Positions 15,734 through 23,668 of a stretch of DNA of 64,000 nucleotides are shown piece after piece. Numbering within the stretch: the first letter of the stretch is position 1; the number at the start of each line of letters is the position of its first letter. Below the pieces are notes generated by a model that saw only the letters and a list, made by a program, of their open reading frames with translations, was not told where the DNA came from and ran no database searches. This DNA comes from Armatimonadota bacterium. GTDB taxonomy: Bacteria; Armatimonadota; UBA5829; DTJY01. A program made the translations under genes and the position numbers. The stretch lies in contig JAGONM010000003.1 in the NCBI GenBank assembly GCA_017993055.1, positions 117,299 through 181,298 on the forward strand. The letters run 5' to 3'.

Positions 15734-16366
15734 TCAGAAGGCTCCAACCGCTCTGAGCCATGCCTGAGCCATCAGTGCGTGCCCCGCCGGGGTGGGGTGG
15801 ACGCCGTCCGGCATCCAGTACTCCAGCGATGTTCGGGCTGATACCTGCGCGAAAAGCCCGTCCGTTGGGATCAGCGGCGCCTCGAAATCCCTGGCGAGTC
15901 GCCTGACGGCCTCGATCTTCGGGTCGAGATCCTCGCGCCATTGAACGCGGCTCGGATCCGTCGGCAGTACGAACGGCTCGATCAGGACGATGCCCTTGAG
16001 GGACGTGTCCACCGCTTTCTGAAGGAGGCGGCGGTAAGTGCCCTCGAACTCCTCGATACTGATGACGCGGTCATGATGATATCGCCCGGCCGCGTCGTTG
16101 ATGCCCACGAGCACCGATAGCCACGTCGGCTTCAGTTCGATGCAGTCGGCCTCCCAGCGGGCGTCGAGGTCGCGTATAGTGTTGCCGCCGATCCCGCGGT
16201 TGAGGAACTTCACGTTCAACTCGGGGTGGTTCGCGCGAAACCATGCGGCAGTGAAGAGCGCGTAGCCCCGTCCGAGGTCGTTCGGGTCCTCGCGGTTCCG
16301 CCCTGCGTCGGTGATGCTGTCGCCCTGGAAGAGGACGACCGCGTCCTTCTCGATATGCGGTGTCAT
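15734..16366 (-). CDS. SGNH/GDSL-family hydrolase, copy 2
   Basis: A 210-residue paralogue of the SGNH protein at 14400-15032, with FQGDSITDAGR, RGIGGN, VGIND and DGVHPTPAGH as blocks I, II, III and V. ATG is preceded by GCAGGAGG. It overlaps the end of the Cof-type HAD gene by four bases (ATGA), so the two are translationally coupled. The pair of SGNH genes alternating with two HAD genes points to local duplication or a shared sugar-ester/sugar-phosphate pathway; the latter is inference. Confidence 0.9.
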   Translation of the reverse strand: MTPHIEKDAVVLFQGDSITDAGRNREDPNDLGRGYALFTAAWFRANHPELNVKFLNRGIGGNTIRDLDARWEADCIELKPTWLSVLVGINDAAGRYHHDRVISIEEFEGTYRRLLQKAVDTSLKGIVLIEPFVLPTDPSRVQWREDLDPKIEAVRRLARDFEAPLIPTDGLFAQVSARTSLEYWMPDGVHPTPAGHALMAQAWLRAVGAF

Positions 16367-17220
16367 CTGTTGCCTCCTGCTTCCGCCTGGACATGCCGGT
16401 CATGTCCGACTGGCCGGTTCTTGGTGGTCACCTCTCCCGTGAGAAGACCTTCGAGCACCTGCGCCACACCATCCTCGTCGTTTGAGGCAGTGATGTGGTC
16501 GGCCGCCTCCTTCACTTCGGGATGCGCGTTTGCCATCGCCACGCCGAGGCCGCTCTCGAAGATCATCTCCACGTCGTTCGTCTCATCGCCGAATGCGATT
16601 GCGTCGCGGATACCCAGATCCCAGTTGCGCGCAGCGGTGCTCACGCCCCACGCCTTCGTCGCAGTTGGGGTCATGATCTCACCGAGGCGATTGCCGCAAG
16701 TGATGATGAATCGGCATGAGCGGGGGAGATGCCGCCTGAGCAAGTCCTCGTCGATCGTCTGCACCTTGTCGAAGGCGATTTTGGCGACCGGGCGGTCGAT
16801 AACACTGTGCAGGTCGCCGACCTGCGTGAAGATCGCAGGGTCTCTCTCAGCCTCAGTGTAGAGGACGTCGTCAATCCCAGCGTAGAGGCGTACCTGAGGA
16901 CAAAGCGACCGCACGACGCTCACGATCTCCTTCGCGGTTTCGACGTCCATCGCGTTCTGCGCGATCCGTCCTCCGCCGTTCCATATCTCAGCGCCGTTAT
17001 AGCACACCCAGCATGACGGGGTGAAGCCGTCAGGAATCACCAGGGCTGCGGTCTTCGGCGATCGACCGGTCGCGATCACGAGTCTCATACCGTGGGAGTG
17101 GCATGCTTGCAGCGCCTTCAGCGTCCTGCCCGATAGCGTGCTGTCGCTCCTCAGCAGAGTCCCGTCAAGGTCGAATGCGGCTACCCGATACACTTGCACT
17201 TCCGTTTCTATCCGTGCCAC
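16363..17220 (-). CDS. Cof-type HAD-IIB phosphatase
   Basis: A 285-residue HAD phosphatase of the Cof/YidA (IIB) class. It shows FDLDGTLLRSD (motif I), VIATGRS (motif II), a large C2-type cap (about 80-180), and the motif IV pair FGDETNDVEM plus GLGVAMANAHPEVKEAA. These enzymes dephosphorylate sugar phosphates and cofactors such as FMN or PLP. GTG at 17220 is the first start but has no clear ribosome site; a GTG eight codons later is an alternative. The C-terminal 25 residues (EVTTKNRPVGHDRHVQAE...) go beyond the usual family end. It is the first gene of the four-gene HAD/SGNH operon. Confidence 0.88.
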   Translation of the reverse strand: MARIETEVQVYRVAAFDLDGTLLRSDSTLSGRTLKALQACHSHGMRLVIATGRSPKTAALVIPDGFTPSCWVCYNGAEIWNGGGRIAQNAMDVETAKEIVSVVRSLCPQVRLYAGIDDVLYTEAERDPAIFTQVGDLHSVIDRPVAKIAFDKVQTIDEDLLRRHLPRSCRFIITCGNRLGEIMTPTATKAWGVSTAARNWDLGIRDAIAFGDETNDVEMIFESGLGVAMANAHPEVKEAADHITASNDEDGVAQVLEGLLTGEVTTKNRPVGHDRHVQAEAGGNR

Positions 17221-17251
17221 TTGCGCGGTGAGGCCGGAACTGTGTTATAAT
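17221..17251 (+). promoter_or_regulatory. possible promoter of the DUF1648-like gene
   Basis: A perfect TATAAT (17246-17251) with TTGCGC 19 bases upstream, which is a long spacer. It faces the membrane-protein gene at 17386. The weak -35 and spacing keep confidence low. Confidence 0.4.
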
Positions 17252-17385
17252 CGCGCTGTTCGAGTTCTGGCCGGCGTTGACTATGCGCGATCGCCACCAC
17301 AAATCATAGTAGTGGAAAAGGGAGTCCATAGTCAACCGGCCTGCAAGCAACCGGCCTACCACTGGCCGTCCGCGGGGAGTACAGA

Positions 17386-17778
17386 ATGGCAAAGAAGAAG
17401 AACGGTGGGGGCAACACGGAATCGGCAGTCGCGACGGAGCCGGTGGCGACTCGCGTCGGCTACCGGATCGCCGTGTGGGTGATCGTGCTCGGACTGCTGG
17501 CGCAGTTCATCATGGCCTTCATCGTCTATCCGCGACTGCCGCAGGAGATTCCGTCCGGCTGGACCGGCTCGGCGCAACCCTACAACACCGTGCCGAAGTC
17601 AGTGGTGTTCGCCATGTTTCCCGGCTTCCAGATGGTGATCCTGTTGGTGGCGTTGTTCTCGCCGAAGGATTCGGAGGACCAACGTGTTATGCAGACCGGA
17701 AACGTGGTGACACTCGTTATCCTTGCGCTGATCTTCACCGCGCTTCAGGCATCAGCGTTCTTCATCAATCGCCCGTGA
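17386..17778 (+). CDS. small three-helix membrane protein, DUF1648-like
   Basis: A 130-residue inner-membrane protein with a polar Lys/Gly N-terminus and helices at about 26-48, 72-92 and 104-125. The segment between the first two (YPRLPQEIPSGWTGSAQP) matches the 'LP..IP.HW/GW' loop of DUF1648 proteins, which occur in immunity or lantibiotic-export loci and in SdpI-like proteins, but also widely as single genes. ATG is preceded by GGGGAG. No toxin or peptidase gene is adjacent, so a specific immunity role is not supported. Confidence 0.7.
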   Translation: MAKKKNGGGNTESAVATEPVATRVGYRIAVWVIVLGLLAQFIMAFIVYPRLPQEIPSGWTGSAQPYNTVPKSVVFAMFPGFQMVILLVALFSPKDSEDQRVMQTGNVVTLVILALIFTALQASAFFINRP

Positions 17779-17830
17779 GTGCGACCTCTAGAGACGGTCT
17801 CACTCGTCCTTTCACTCCAAGGATTGAGCT

Positions 17831-19339
17831 ATGCGAACCGCTTTGCTCACCGCCCTGTGCATATTCTCCCTGACGTTGGTGTGGGCGCAGGCACCCGGCC
17901 TCGTGCCGCATCTGGATTCGCTGTATCGCCTCCAGGACGGTGAGACGAAGCAGGCCAACGCGCTCTGGGGCGAAAACCCCAAGGAGATGCAGTTCGGCGA
18001 GGGCAAGACAAAGGTTGTCATCGCCGACGTGAAGGGCCCAGGGATCATCACCATGATCCACTTTGCTCTCCCGCAGGCCATGCGCCTCAACCGCGACACC
18101 ATCCTTCGCATCTACTGGGACGGCGAGAGAATCCCGAGCGTCGAGTCGCCGCTTGTTGATTTCTTCTGCGACCCGAACGGCGCTCTGGACCGAGTGGAGA
18201 CCGTCCTGACGAACAAGAAGCGGGGATGGAACTGCTACTTCCCGATGCCGTTCGCTAAGTCGGCGCGAGTCGAGGTCGAGATGGACAATGCTCGCTATCC
18301 GAGTGGCTCGTGGAGTGCCAATCCATGCTACAGCTATGTTATCTACCGCACAATCAAGTCGCTCCCAGCCGATGCCGCATACTTCCACGCCACCTGGCGG
18401 CAAGAGTCGCTTCTCCTCGGCAGCGAGGACTACAAGGCGGCCGAGATGCGGGGCAGGGGACAGTTCATCGGCTGGAACTGCACCGTCCGTGCTCCCGCGA
18501 ACCCCGCGATCTGGTACCCCGTCGATGAGAACGTCAAGTTCTACGTGGATGGCGAGACTGAGCCGTCGATCGAGTGGCAGGGCATCGAGGACTCGTTCGG
18601 CTTCAGTTGGGGATTTCCGGAACAGGCTAACGGCTTCCAATACACCGGCTATCAGCCCTACTACAATGGAGCGGCGGCGTACCGGTTCACGCTCAACGAC
18701 CGCATCACGTTCAAGAAGTCGTTGGCGATGACCGTGGGGTTTGGCAAGAACGAGCATCCGATGTTCCGTGAGGTGTTCTCGAAGCCCGAGAACCCGCTCG
18801 AGTTCTCCAGTGTCGCCTACTGGTATCAGACCGAGCCGCACAAGTCATTCCGGTCGCTCCCGATTGCCCGAAATCGCAGGCCGTCTGGTCTGGCCGAGAC
18901 GCAAGGCGGTCACGAGGACGGCGAGACTCTCGTGCTGATGTGCGGGAAGATGAACGGCGAGGACCAGTACCTGGCCGACGGATGGGATTTCATCTTCCGC
19001 AGAGGTTACAGCTTTGAGGGCAGTCCCTGGACGAGCGATATCAAGCACTGCTGGGCCGATCCGGAGTCGCTTGAGTTCGATATCACCTGTCCGAAGCGGG
19101 TTTCGGGCACACTGCGCCTCTATATCCTCGACGGTGACAACTTCCAGGGCGGGCGCAGACAATCGGTGTCTGTGGCGGGCAGGATGATCGGCGAATATGA
19201 GGGCTTCCAGACCGGCAAGTGGGTCGAAGTGCCGATCTCCGCAGCCGACACCTCTCGAGGCAGAATTGCGGTGGTGATGAAGAACCTGAAACCCGGCGCG
19301 AATGCCGTCGTCAGTATAGTTAGGTTCAAGATCCCATAG
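17831..19339 (+). CDS. secreted DUF2961 / GH172-family glycoside hydrolase
   Basis: A 502-residue exported enzyme. A signal peptide (LLTALCIFSLTLVWAQA) is followed by the DUF2961 double jelly-roll seen in GH172. The family-typical opening is DGETKQANALWGENPKEM, then GPGIITMIHFALP, LRIYWDG, and the acidic active-site region GIEDSFGFSWGFPE. GH172 members include difructose-dianhydride synthase/hydrolases and exo-D-arabinofuranosidases, acting on fructo- or arabino-furanosides. The C-terminal quarter (about 380-502) reads as an extra beta-domain with no catalytic motif. The four 9-bp repeats that follow the gene begin within its last codons. Substrate is inferred only to family level. Confidence 0.85.
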   Translation: MRTALLTALCIFSLTLVWAQAPGLVPHLDSLYRLQDGETKQANALWGENPKEMQFGEGKTKVVIADVKGPGIITMIHFALPQAMRLNRDTILRIYWDGERIPSVESPLVDFFCDPNGALDRVETVLTNKKRGWNCYFPMPFAKSARVEVEMDNARYPSGSWSANPCYSYVIYRTIKSLPADAAYFHATWRQESLLLGSEDYKAAEMRGRGQFIGWNCTVRAPANPAIWYPVDENVKFYVDGETEPSIEWQGIEDSFGFSWGFPEQANGFQYTGYQPYYNGAAAYRFTLNDRITFKKSLAMTVGFGKNEHPMFREVFSKPENPLEFSSVAYWYQTEPHKSFRSLPIARNRRPSGLAETQGGHEDGETLVLMCGKMNGEDQYLADGWDFIFRRGYSFEGSPWTSDIKHCWADPESLEFDITCPKRVSGTLRLYILDGDNFQGGRRQSVSVAGRMIGEYEGFQTGKWVEVPISAADTSRGRIAVVMKNLKPGANAVVSIVRFKIP

Positions 19340-19367
19340 GTCCCAGGCGTCCCATGGGTCCCATTAG
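19332..19367 (+). repeat. 9-bp tandem array, four units
   Basis: Four consecutive 9-mers starting TCCCA: TCCCATAGG, TCCCAGGCG, TCCCATGGG, TCCCATTAG. The first contains the TAG stop of the GH172-like gene. A three-unit relative lies at 56878-56904 and a four-unit array with a TCCGA core at 56004-56039. Confidence 0.85.
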
Positions 19368-19385
19368 GTTCTCCAGGAGCATCGT

Positions 19386-20258
19386 ATGTCACCGAAACTC
19401 ACCAGACGTCAGTTCATTGCTGGATCGCTCGCTGCGGGCGCGGCTCTCTCCGCCAGCGATCTGTCCGCCGCATCCGTCCCGAAGATCAAGTCGCTCACCG
19501 ACAGGGTTAAGCTCGGCCGCACGGGCATTGAGGTTTCCTATCTGGGGTTCGGCACCGGGACCGTCGGGTGGAACAAGCAGTCGAACCAGACTCGTCTAGG
19601 CACGGTCGAGTTTGCTCGCATGATCCGCCATGCCTTCGACCAGGGCGTCAACTACTTCGACTGCGCCGACATCTACGGCAGCCATCCCTATCTCCGAGCC
19701 TCTCTGAAGGGTATCCCTCGCGATCGGTATGTGCTCGAGAGCAAGGTATGGTTCCGCACCTCCAAGGACGCTCAGGCCGCGCTCGATCGCTTCCTGCAGG
19801 AGCTGAATACCGACTATATTGACGTTCTGCTCCTCCACTGCATTGATGACACCAACTGGCAGGCTGATCTCGGGCAGATGATGGACGTCCTGGAGGAGGC
19901 GAAGCAGAAGAAGCGCATCCGGGCGCACGGCATCTCGCTCCACAGTTTGGACGTGATGAAGCAGGCGGCCGAGGATCCGTGGGTGGACTTTGCGCTCTGC
20001 CGAATCAATCCGCTCGGTGTGAAGATGGACGCGCCGACGGACCAGGTTGTGCCCGTGCTGAAGAGACTGCACGAGGCGGGCAAAGGTGTCACGGGAATCA
20101 AGATTCTTGGCGAGGGCAAGATCGCCGATCAGAGGGAGCAGTCGCTTCGCTACGTCCTCGGTCTCGACTGCGTCGACGCCGTCGTCATCGGATTCGAGTC
20201 GAAGGCGCAAGTTGACGATATCCTGAGCCTCGGGCGGAAGGCGCTATCCGGCTGGTAA
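19386..20258 (+). CDS. Tat-exported aldo/keto reductase
   Basis: A 290-residue aldo/keto reductase with a twin-arginine signal (LTRRQFIAGSLAAGAALSA). The catalytic tetrad is Asp92, Tyr97, Lys120 and His151 in FDCADIYG, ESKVWF and LLLHCID. The end (VIGFESKAQVDDIL) matches the reductases of the YhdN/Tas-like group. It lacks the C-terminal 4Fe-4S cysteines of some Tat-exported relatives. Export as a folded protein implies an NAD(P)-binding enzyme in the periplasm, which is unusual but common in this Tat/AKR family of polysaccharide degraders. ATG lies 47 bases below the GH172-like gene, with an AGGAG site, suggesting one transcript. Confidence 0.9.
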   Translation: MSPKLTRRQFIAGSLAAGAALSASDLSAASVPKIKSLTDRVKLGRTGIEVSYLGFGTGTVGWNKQSNQTRLGTVEFARMIRHAFDQGVNYFDCADIYGSHPYLRASLKGIPRDRYVLESKVWFRTSKDAQAALDRFLQELNTDYIDVLLLHCIDDTNWQADLGQMMDVLEEAKQKKRIRAHGISLHSLDVMKQAAEDPWVDFALCRINPLGVKMDAPTDQVVPVLKRLHEAGKGVTGIKILGEGKIADQREQSLRYVLGLDCVDAVVIGFESKAQVDDILSLGRKALSGW

Positions 20259-20327
20259 CATGACCGCCTCCCGCGCCCATCAAACCGATACTCATGTGAA
20301 GCAGCAATAGAAACGGGGGTTTCCCTG

Positions 20328-20951
20328 ATGTCCGATCCTTTCACGAGGGATGTTCTGACCGTAGCTGTGACGGTCCACGGAACGCAGAGGCGGGTGGATC
20401 TCGAGAACTCCTTCATCGTGCGTCACTTGCCCGAACTGACCGCGCGATTCGTCGGGCGGTTCGCCTACTTCCATTTCGTTCGGCACTGGGCGGAGGACGA
20501 CGAGTACCGGGACTCCATCTGGCTGCGGTTCAAGGTGAACTCCGACGGTGCAGGCGAACTGGGCAAGGAGGTATATCGGCACCTCAAGGCCTCCGAGGCG
20601 GAGTCGTATGTCGAAAGGGTGTGGGAGCCCCGGATCGAGACCGATGAGGATGTGTTCGGCAGCGCCCCATCTCTCGGCTCAGCATCAGCCTATGGCGCCC
20701 TGTGGTGCTTTCTCGATGCGACCTGCCGCACGGCGATGAACCTGCTCTCCCTCGATCGGGAGGGGCGTCTCGACTTGCCGGAGTGGGTGATCGCCGATCT
20801 GTGGGTGGACTTCTTCTACAACGCGCTCGGGGTCCCTGATTTCGTGGCTTGTCTTCAGTGCGGTGCGGCATCCGCGATGAGAATCCCCAGATGTCATGCA
20901 TGCGGTAGCATGCCTGAGATTCGGCATCCCAAACCGGCAAGAGGTTTGTAG
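20328..20951 (+). CDS. uncharacterised protein with C-terminal zinc-ribbon-like motif
   Basis: A 207-residue soluble protein that I do not recognise. The N-terminal two thirds are mixed alpha/beta with a possible DNA- or protein-binding acidic stretch. The C-terminus has CLQCG ... CHACG (two CxxC pairs 13 residues apart), a zinc-ribbon-like knuckle, followed by a short basic tail. ATG has a weak GGGGG site. It is convergent with the URO-D-like gene, the two stops being only 6 bases apart. Function is unknown; no signal peptide or membrane helix is seen. Confidence 0.65.
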   Translation: MSDPFTRDVLTVAVTVHGTQRRVDLENSFIVRHLPELTARFVGRFAYFHFVRHWAEDDEYRDSIWLRFKVNSDGAGELGKEVYRHLKASEAESYVERVWEPRIETDEDVFGSAPSLGSASAYGALWCFLDATCRTAMNLLSLDREGRLDLPEWVIADLWVDFFYNALGVPDFVACLQCGAASAMRIPRCHACGSMPEIRHPKPARGL

Positions 20952-20957
20952 GTTCAG

Positions 20958-21986
20958 TCAGCCCGGGACCTTCATCCCCTCATCCAGCACCGCGAGGTAG
21001 TTCTCGACCGGCATGTAGTCCGTGAGCGAGTTTCCCGTCCCGAGCGCCCAGAACCCGTCCGCGAAGCACTCCTCGATCGCCTTCCGAGCGTAGGCCCGCA
21101 GGTCTTCCTCCGAGCTTCGGCAGATCACATCGACGTCCAGTCCGCCAAGCGCTGTCACTTGATGTCCGTACTGGCGCTTGAACTCCGCCACCGGCATTAT
21201 CGCGTCCTCGAACGAATGCTTGGCGTCGATCCCGCAGTCGATGATGTCGTCGTAGACCTCCGCGAGGTTGCCACAGGAGTGAAGGACAAACGGCTTGCCG
21301 GCGTTGTGCGCCTCGGTGGCCATCTTCGAGTAGATAGGGAAAACCCAGCGTCGCAGGTACTCCGGGCTGAGGAACGTCGAGGTCTTGAACCCCAGATCGT
21401 CGCCCTGCCTGAGCGCTCCGATGCAATCCATCGTTGCGAGCTGGCGGTCGGCGCTGTGATGGAGGCTGCCGATCTTTTCGAACATCAGGTCCACGAGTTC
21501 TATGTCATCGGCGATTGCATAGGAGAGGCCAATCGTGCCCATCATCCGCGAGACCCACTCGTACGGGCCGGCGCAGACTCCGCCGACGATTCTCGCGCCG
21601 TCGGGGAGCAGTTTCGCCACCGTCTCGAAGGGGCCGAAGTCGATCGGATTTGAAGTGTCGGGCCAGGGATAAGTCTCGAAATCTTCCACGGAGGCGATCA
21701 CCACCCACGCCTCGCTGCCCTCGGAGAGCTTGCCGTGTCCGGTGGGCAGCGGGCAGTTGAGTCCGATCTCCATCGGGATGCAGTCGTAGCCCATCCCGAG
21801 CCAGAAGTCAACGTACGCGGGCCAATAACTGGGGTCGTCGGCACCGATCTTGTCGAACGGGACGCCGGTCCGCCGGGCTATGAACCCAGGGCTGGCGATG
21901 TGCTCGTAAAACGGTAGATGGTCGGGTCTGCCGGTTCGGGTCAATACCTTCAAGAACTGCTCGAAATCGGGTCTGCGCCTTCTCAA
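20958..21986 (-). CDS. uroporphyrinogen decarboxylase (URO-D)-superfamily protein
   Basis: A 342-residue TIM-barrel of the URO-D/MtaA superfamily. It has GADDPSYWPAYVDFWLGMGYD near the N-terminus, a CAGPYEWV motif, FLSPEYLRRWVFPIYSKM, the HSCGN strand, and the IDAKHSFED and GGLDVD endings. True HemE has N-terminal substrate arginines that are not evident here (the start is RRRRPDFEQF). Members of this divergent group are often found with glycan-degradation genes or corrinoid methyltransferases, and most are not haem enzymes. The start is TTG, with GGAGG six bases upstream. It is divergent from the Spy-like genes. The reaction is unknown; methyl transfer or decarboxylation are the family options. 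Confidence 0.8.
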   Translation of the reverse strand: MRRRRPDFEQFLKVLTRTGRPDHLPFYEHIASPGFIARRTGVPFDKIGADDPSYWPAYVDFWLGMGYDCIPMEIGLNCPLPTGHGKLSEGSEAWVVIASVEDFETYPWPDTSNPIDFGPFETVAKLLPDGARIVGGVCAGPYEWVSRMMGTIGLSYAIADDIELVDLMFEKIGSLHHSADRQLATMDCIGALRQGDDLGFKTSTFLSPEYLRRWVFPIYSKMATEAHNAGKPFVLHSCGNLAEVYDDIIDCGIDAKHSFEDAIMPVAEFKRQYGHQVTALGGLDVDVICRSSEEDLRAYARKAIEECFADGFWALGTGNSLTDYMPVENYLAVLDEGMKVPG

Positions 21987-22147
21987 GTATGCCTCCAGGG
22001 AGCTTGAATCGAGTTCGCCACCATTCTAGCGTGCGCAATGGGCAGACGCAAGTGAACAATATGCCGCAACGCTCGTCTACATGTGCGGACAAAAACCTTC
22101 CCGACATCGGTACGCCGATGATCACAGACTCAAGGAGAGTGAGCGAG

Positions 22148-22768
22148 ATGTTCAAGAGGGGTAAAGTGGCGGTAGCGGCGGTCGCTGCAAGCGTATTTCT
22201 GTTTGGGATCGCTGCGCAGGCTCAGGTCCGGCTGGCGAGAGAGCGGCCGAATATCACTACCCGGCAGCAGGCCGTCAAGGAGAGGATGCAGCGGGCTCGG
22301 AAGTCCGGACAGCAGTCTGAGGCGCAGGCGCTTCGAGTGAAACAGCGCGCAGCAGTGCAGGGCAGTCTCCGCGGCCTGATCGCATTGCCGAATCCGAGGG
22401 TTATGCAGCGAGCGGCGACCGCATTGTCGCTGACTGACGAGCAGAAGGAGCAGATCAAACAGCTCTACAAGCAGTTTACGGAGACGACGAAGCCTGTCAG
22501 AAAGCAGAGAATCGATGCGCTCAAGGCATTTGCGACCGCCTTCCGCGATCCGAAGGTCGGCAGGGCGGAACTGGATGCGTTGGCTGAACCCGTTCTGCAG
22601 GCCGAGAAGGCGATCATCGAGGCCCAGTTGGACTTCTGGATTTCGCTCCGAGGGGTACTGACCCCGGATCAGCAGGCGAAGCTGCAGGCGATAGTCCATC
22701 GGGCCGGTCAAGCCATGCGGGACAGGTGGGTTGCTGGGCAGCAGGCGACTGAGAAGTCGGCGCGCTAG
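22148..22768 (+). CDS. periplasmic Spy/CpxP-like LTxxQ protein, copy 1
   Basis: A 206-residue exported helical protein. Signal peptide: KVAVAAVAASVFLFGIAAQAQ. It contains the paired LTxxQ motifs of the CpxP/Spy family, LTDEQKEQI and LTPDQQAKL, in a charged coiled-coil-rich body. Spy is an ATP-independent periplasmic chaperone, and CpxP a stress sensor; metal-resistance CnrX relatives also share the motif. ATG at 22148 follows AAGGAGAG and gives the signal peptide; the frame is open further up. The second copy starts 97 bases after its stop. Confidence 0.8.
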   Translation: MFKRGKVAVAAVAASVFLFGIAAQAQVRLARERPNITTRQQAVKERMQRARKSGQQSEAQALRVKQRAAVQGSLRGLIALPNPRVMQRAATALSLTDEQKEQIKQLYKQFTETTKPVRKQRIDALKAFATAFRDPKVGRAELDALAEPVLQAEKAIIEAQLDFWISLRGVLTPDQQAKLQAIVHRAGQAMRDRWVAGQQATEKSAR

Positions 22769-22865
22769 TATCAGGCTTTACGAGCAGGTGAGCCGATCCG
22801 GCTCGCCGGGACCCTCGTCCTCGCTCCACCGGAGGACGAATACGTCAGAGATGGGAGGGATTCGC

Positions 22866-23462
22866 ATGTTCAGCAGGAAAAGCATTGTCATCGCGTTGTC
22901 GCTGGTAGCCGTTTTCGCGCTCGTATGCGTGATGATCGCACAGGCGCAGGACAACCGGCTGGGAAACACCGCTCCGAGAGGTCCGCAGCAAAACAGGATC
23001 GGAGCGAATCAGGATGCGCCGCCTTGCCCGACAAGGCTCTTCGGGCCACCCGCGCCTGCCATGATGCAGCGGCTTGCCGCCGAGCTGCAGTTGGACGAGC
23101 AGCAGAGAACGCAGGCTACGGAGATGGTGGGCGCTCTTGCTCGGAAGATCGGCGAGATCGTCGGCGAGCGAAAGCTCCTGGAGGAACTGATCGCCGAGTA
23201 TAAGGCCGAACCGACGAACCCTGAGAAGGTGAAAGAACTTGGGGCGCAGATCGCGCGTCAGGAGAGTGCGATCCTGCAGGCCGAGCTGGCTATGTGGATT
23301 CGATTCGAGCAAATACTCACTCCGGATCAGCGCGTCAAGTTTTGGCAGACATTCCCGCGGCCCATGAACCGCCCCGGCGCTCCCGGAGACGGTCCGAGGT
23401 CGCCGCGAGTACCAGGTCAGCCTCCGGTCCCCGCGCCTCCGATGGAGGGTGACGCTAAGTAG
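22866..23462 (+). CDS. periplasmic Spy/CpxP-like protein, copy 2
   Basis: A 198-residue exported helical protein with signal peptide (IVIALSLVAVFALVCVMIAQAQ) and a body like the preceding gene's: LQLDEQQRTQATEMVG and LTPDQRVKFWQTFP. The C-terminal 35 residues are proline-rich (PGAPGDGPRSPRVPGQPPV), which copy 1 lacks. ATG follows GGGAGG, and a strong terminator lies 19 bases past the stop. The two genes form a likely two-gene transcript. No sigma factor or sensor kinase is adjacent. Confidence 0.75.
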   Translation: MFSRKSIVIALSLVAVFALVCVMIAQAQDNRLGNTAPRGPQQNRIGANQDAPPCPTRLFGPPAPAMMQRLAAELQLDEQQRTQATEMVGALARKIGEIVGERKLLEELIAEYKAEPTNPEKVKELGAQIARQESAILQAELAMWIRFEQILTPDQRVKFWQTFPRPMNRPGAPGDGPRSPRVPGQPPVPAPPMEGDAK

Positions 23463-23481
23463 CAGCCGAGCGCCAATGTCC

Positions 23482-23521
23482 GGCGGCCCTGACGTGTGAT
23501 TCTGTCAGGGCCGCCTTTTTG
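23482..23521 (+). terminator. intrinsic terminator of the Spy-like pair
   Basis: A perfect 12-bp stem GGCGGCCCTGAC / GTCAGGGCCGCC (23482-23493, 23504-23515) followed by TTTTT. Confidence 0.95.
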
Positions 23522-23586
23522 TTTGGCTGCAAGTATCCCCTATCTGGAGGCGAGAAATCTCCCACGGAGAATCTCCGGGATTCATG

Positions 23587-23629
23587 TTGACAAATCCCGC
23601 CGAACCGGGTATAAGTTAAGCACCTTAAC
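23587..23629 (+). promoter_or_regulatory. promoter and operator of the MarR-type regulator operon
   Basis: TTGACA (23587-23592), a 17-base spacer and TATAAG (23610-23615). Overlapping its end is the palindrome GTTAAG-CAC-CTTAAC (23615-23629), just where transcription should start. A further AAGGTGCTAAC at 23635-23645 is a near inverted copy of the left half. The position suggests autorepression by the MarR-family product, by analogy with other MarR operators. Confidence 0.7.
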
Positions 23630-23668
23630 GAATGAAGGTGCTAACCGTACTCGGCAGGTTCGTTCTCA

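Noticed and set aside
20958..21986. Haem-biosynthesis HemE
   Set aside because: The fold matches, but the N-terminal arginine substrate motif of true HemE is not seen and no hem genes are nearby.
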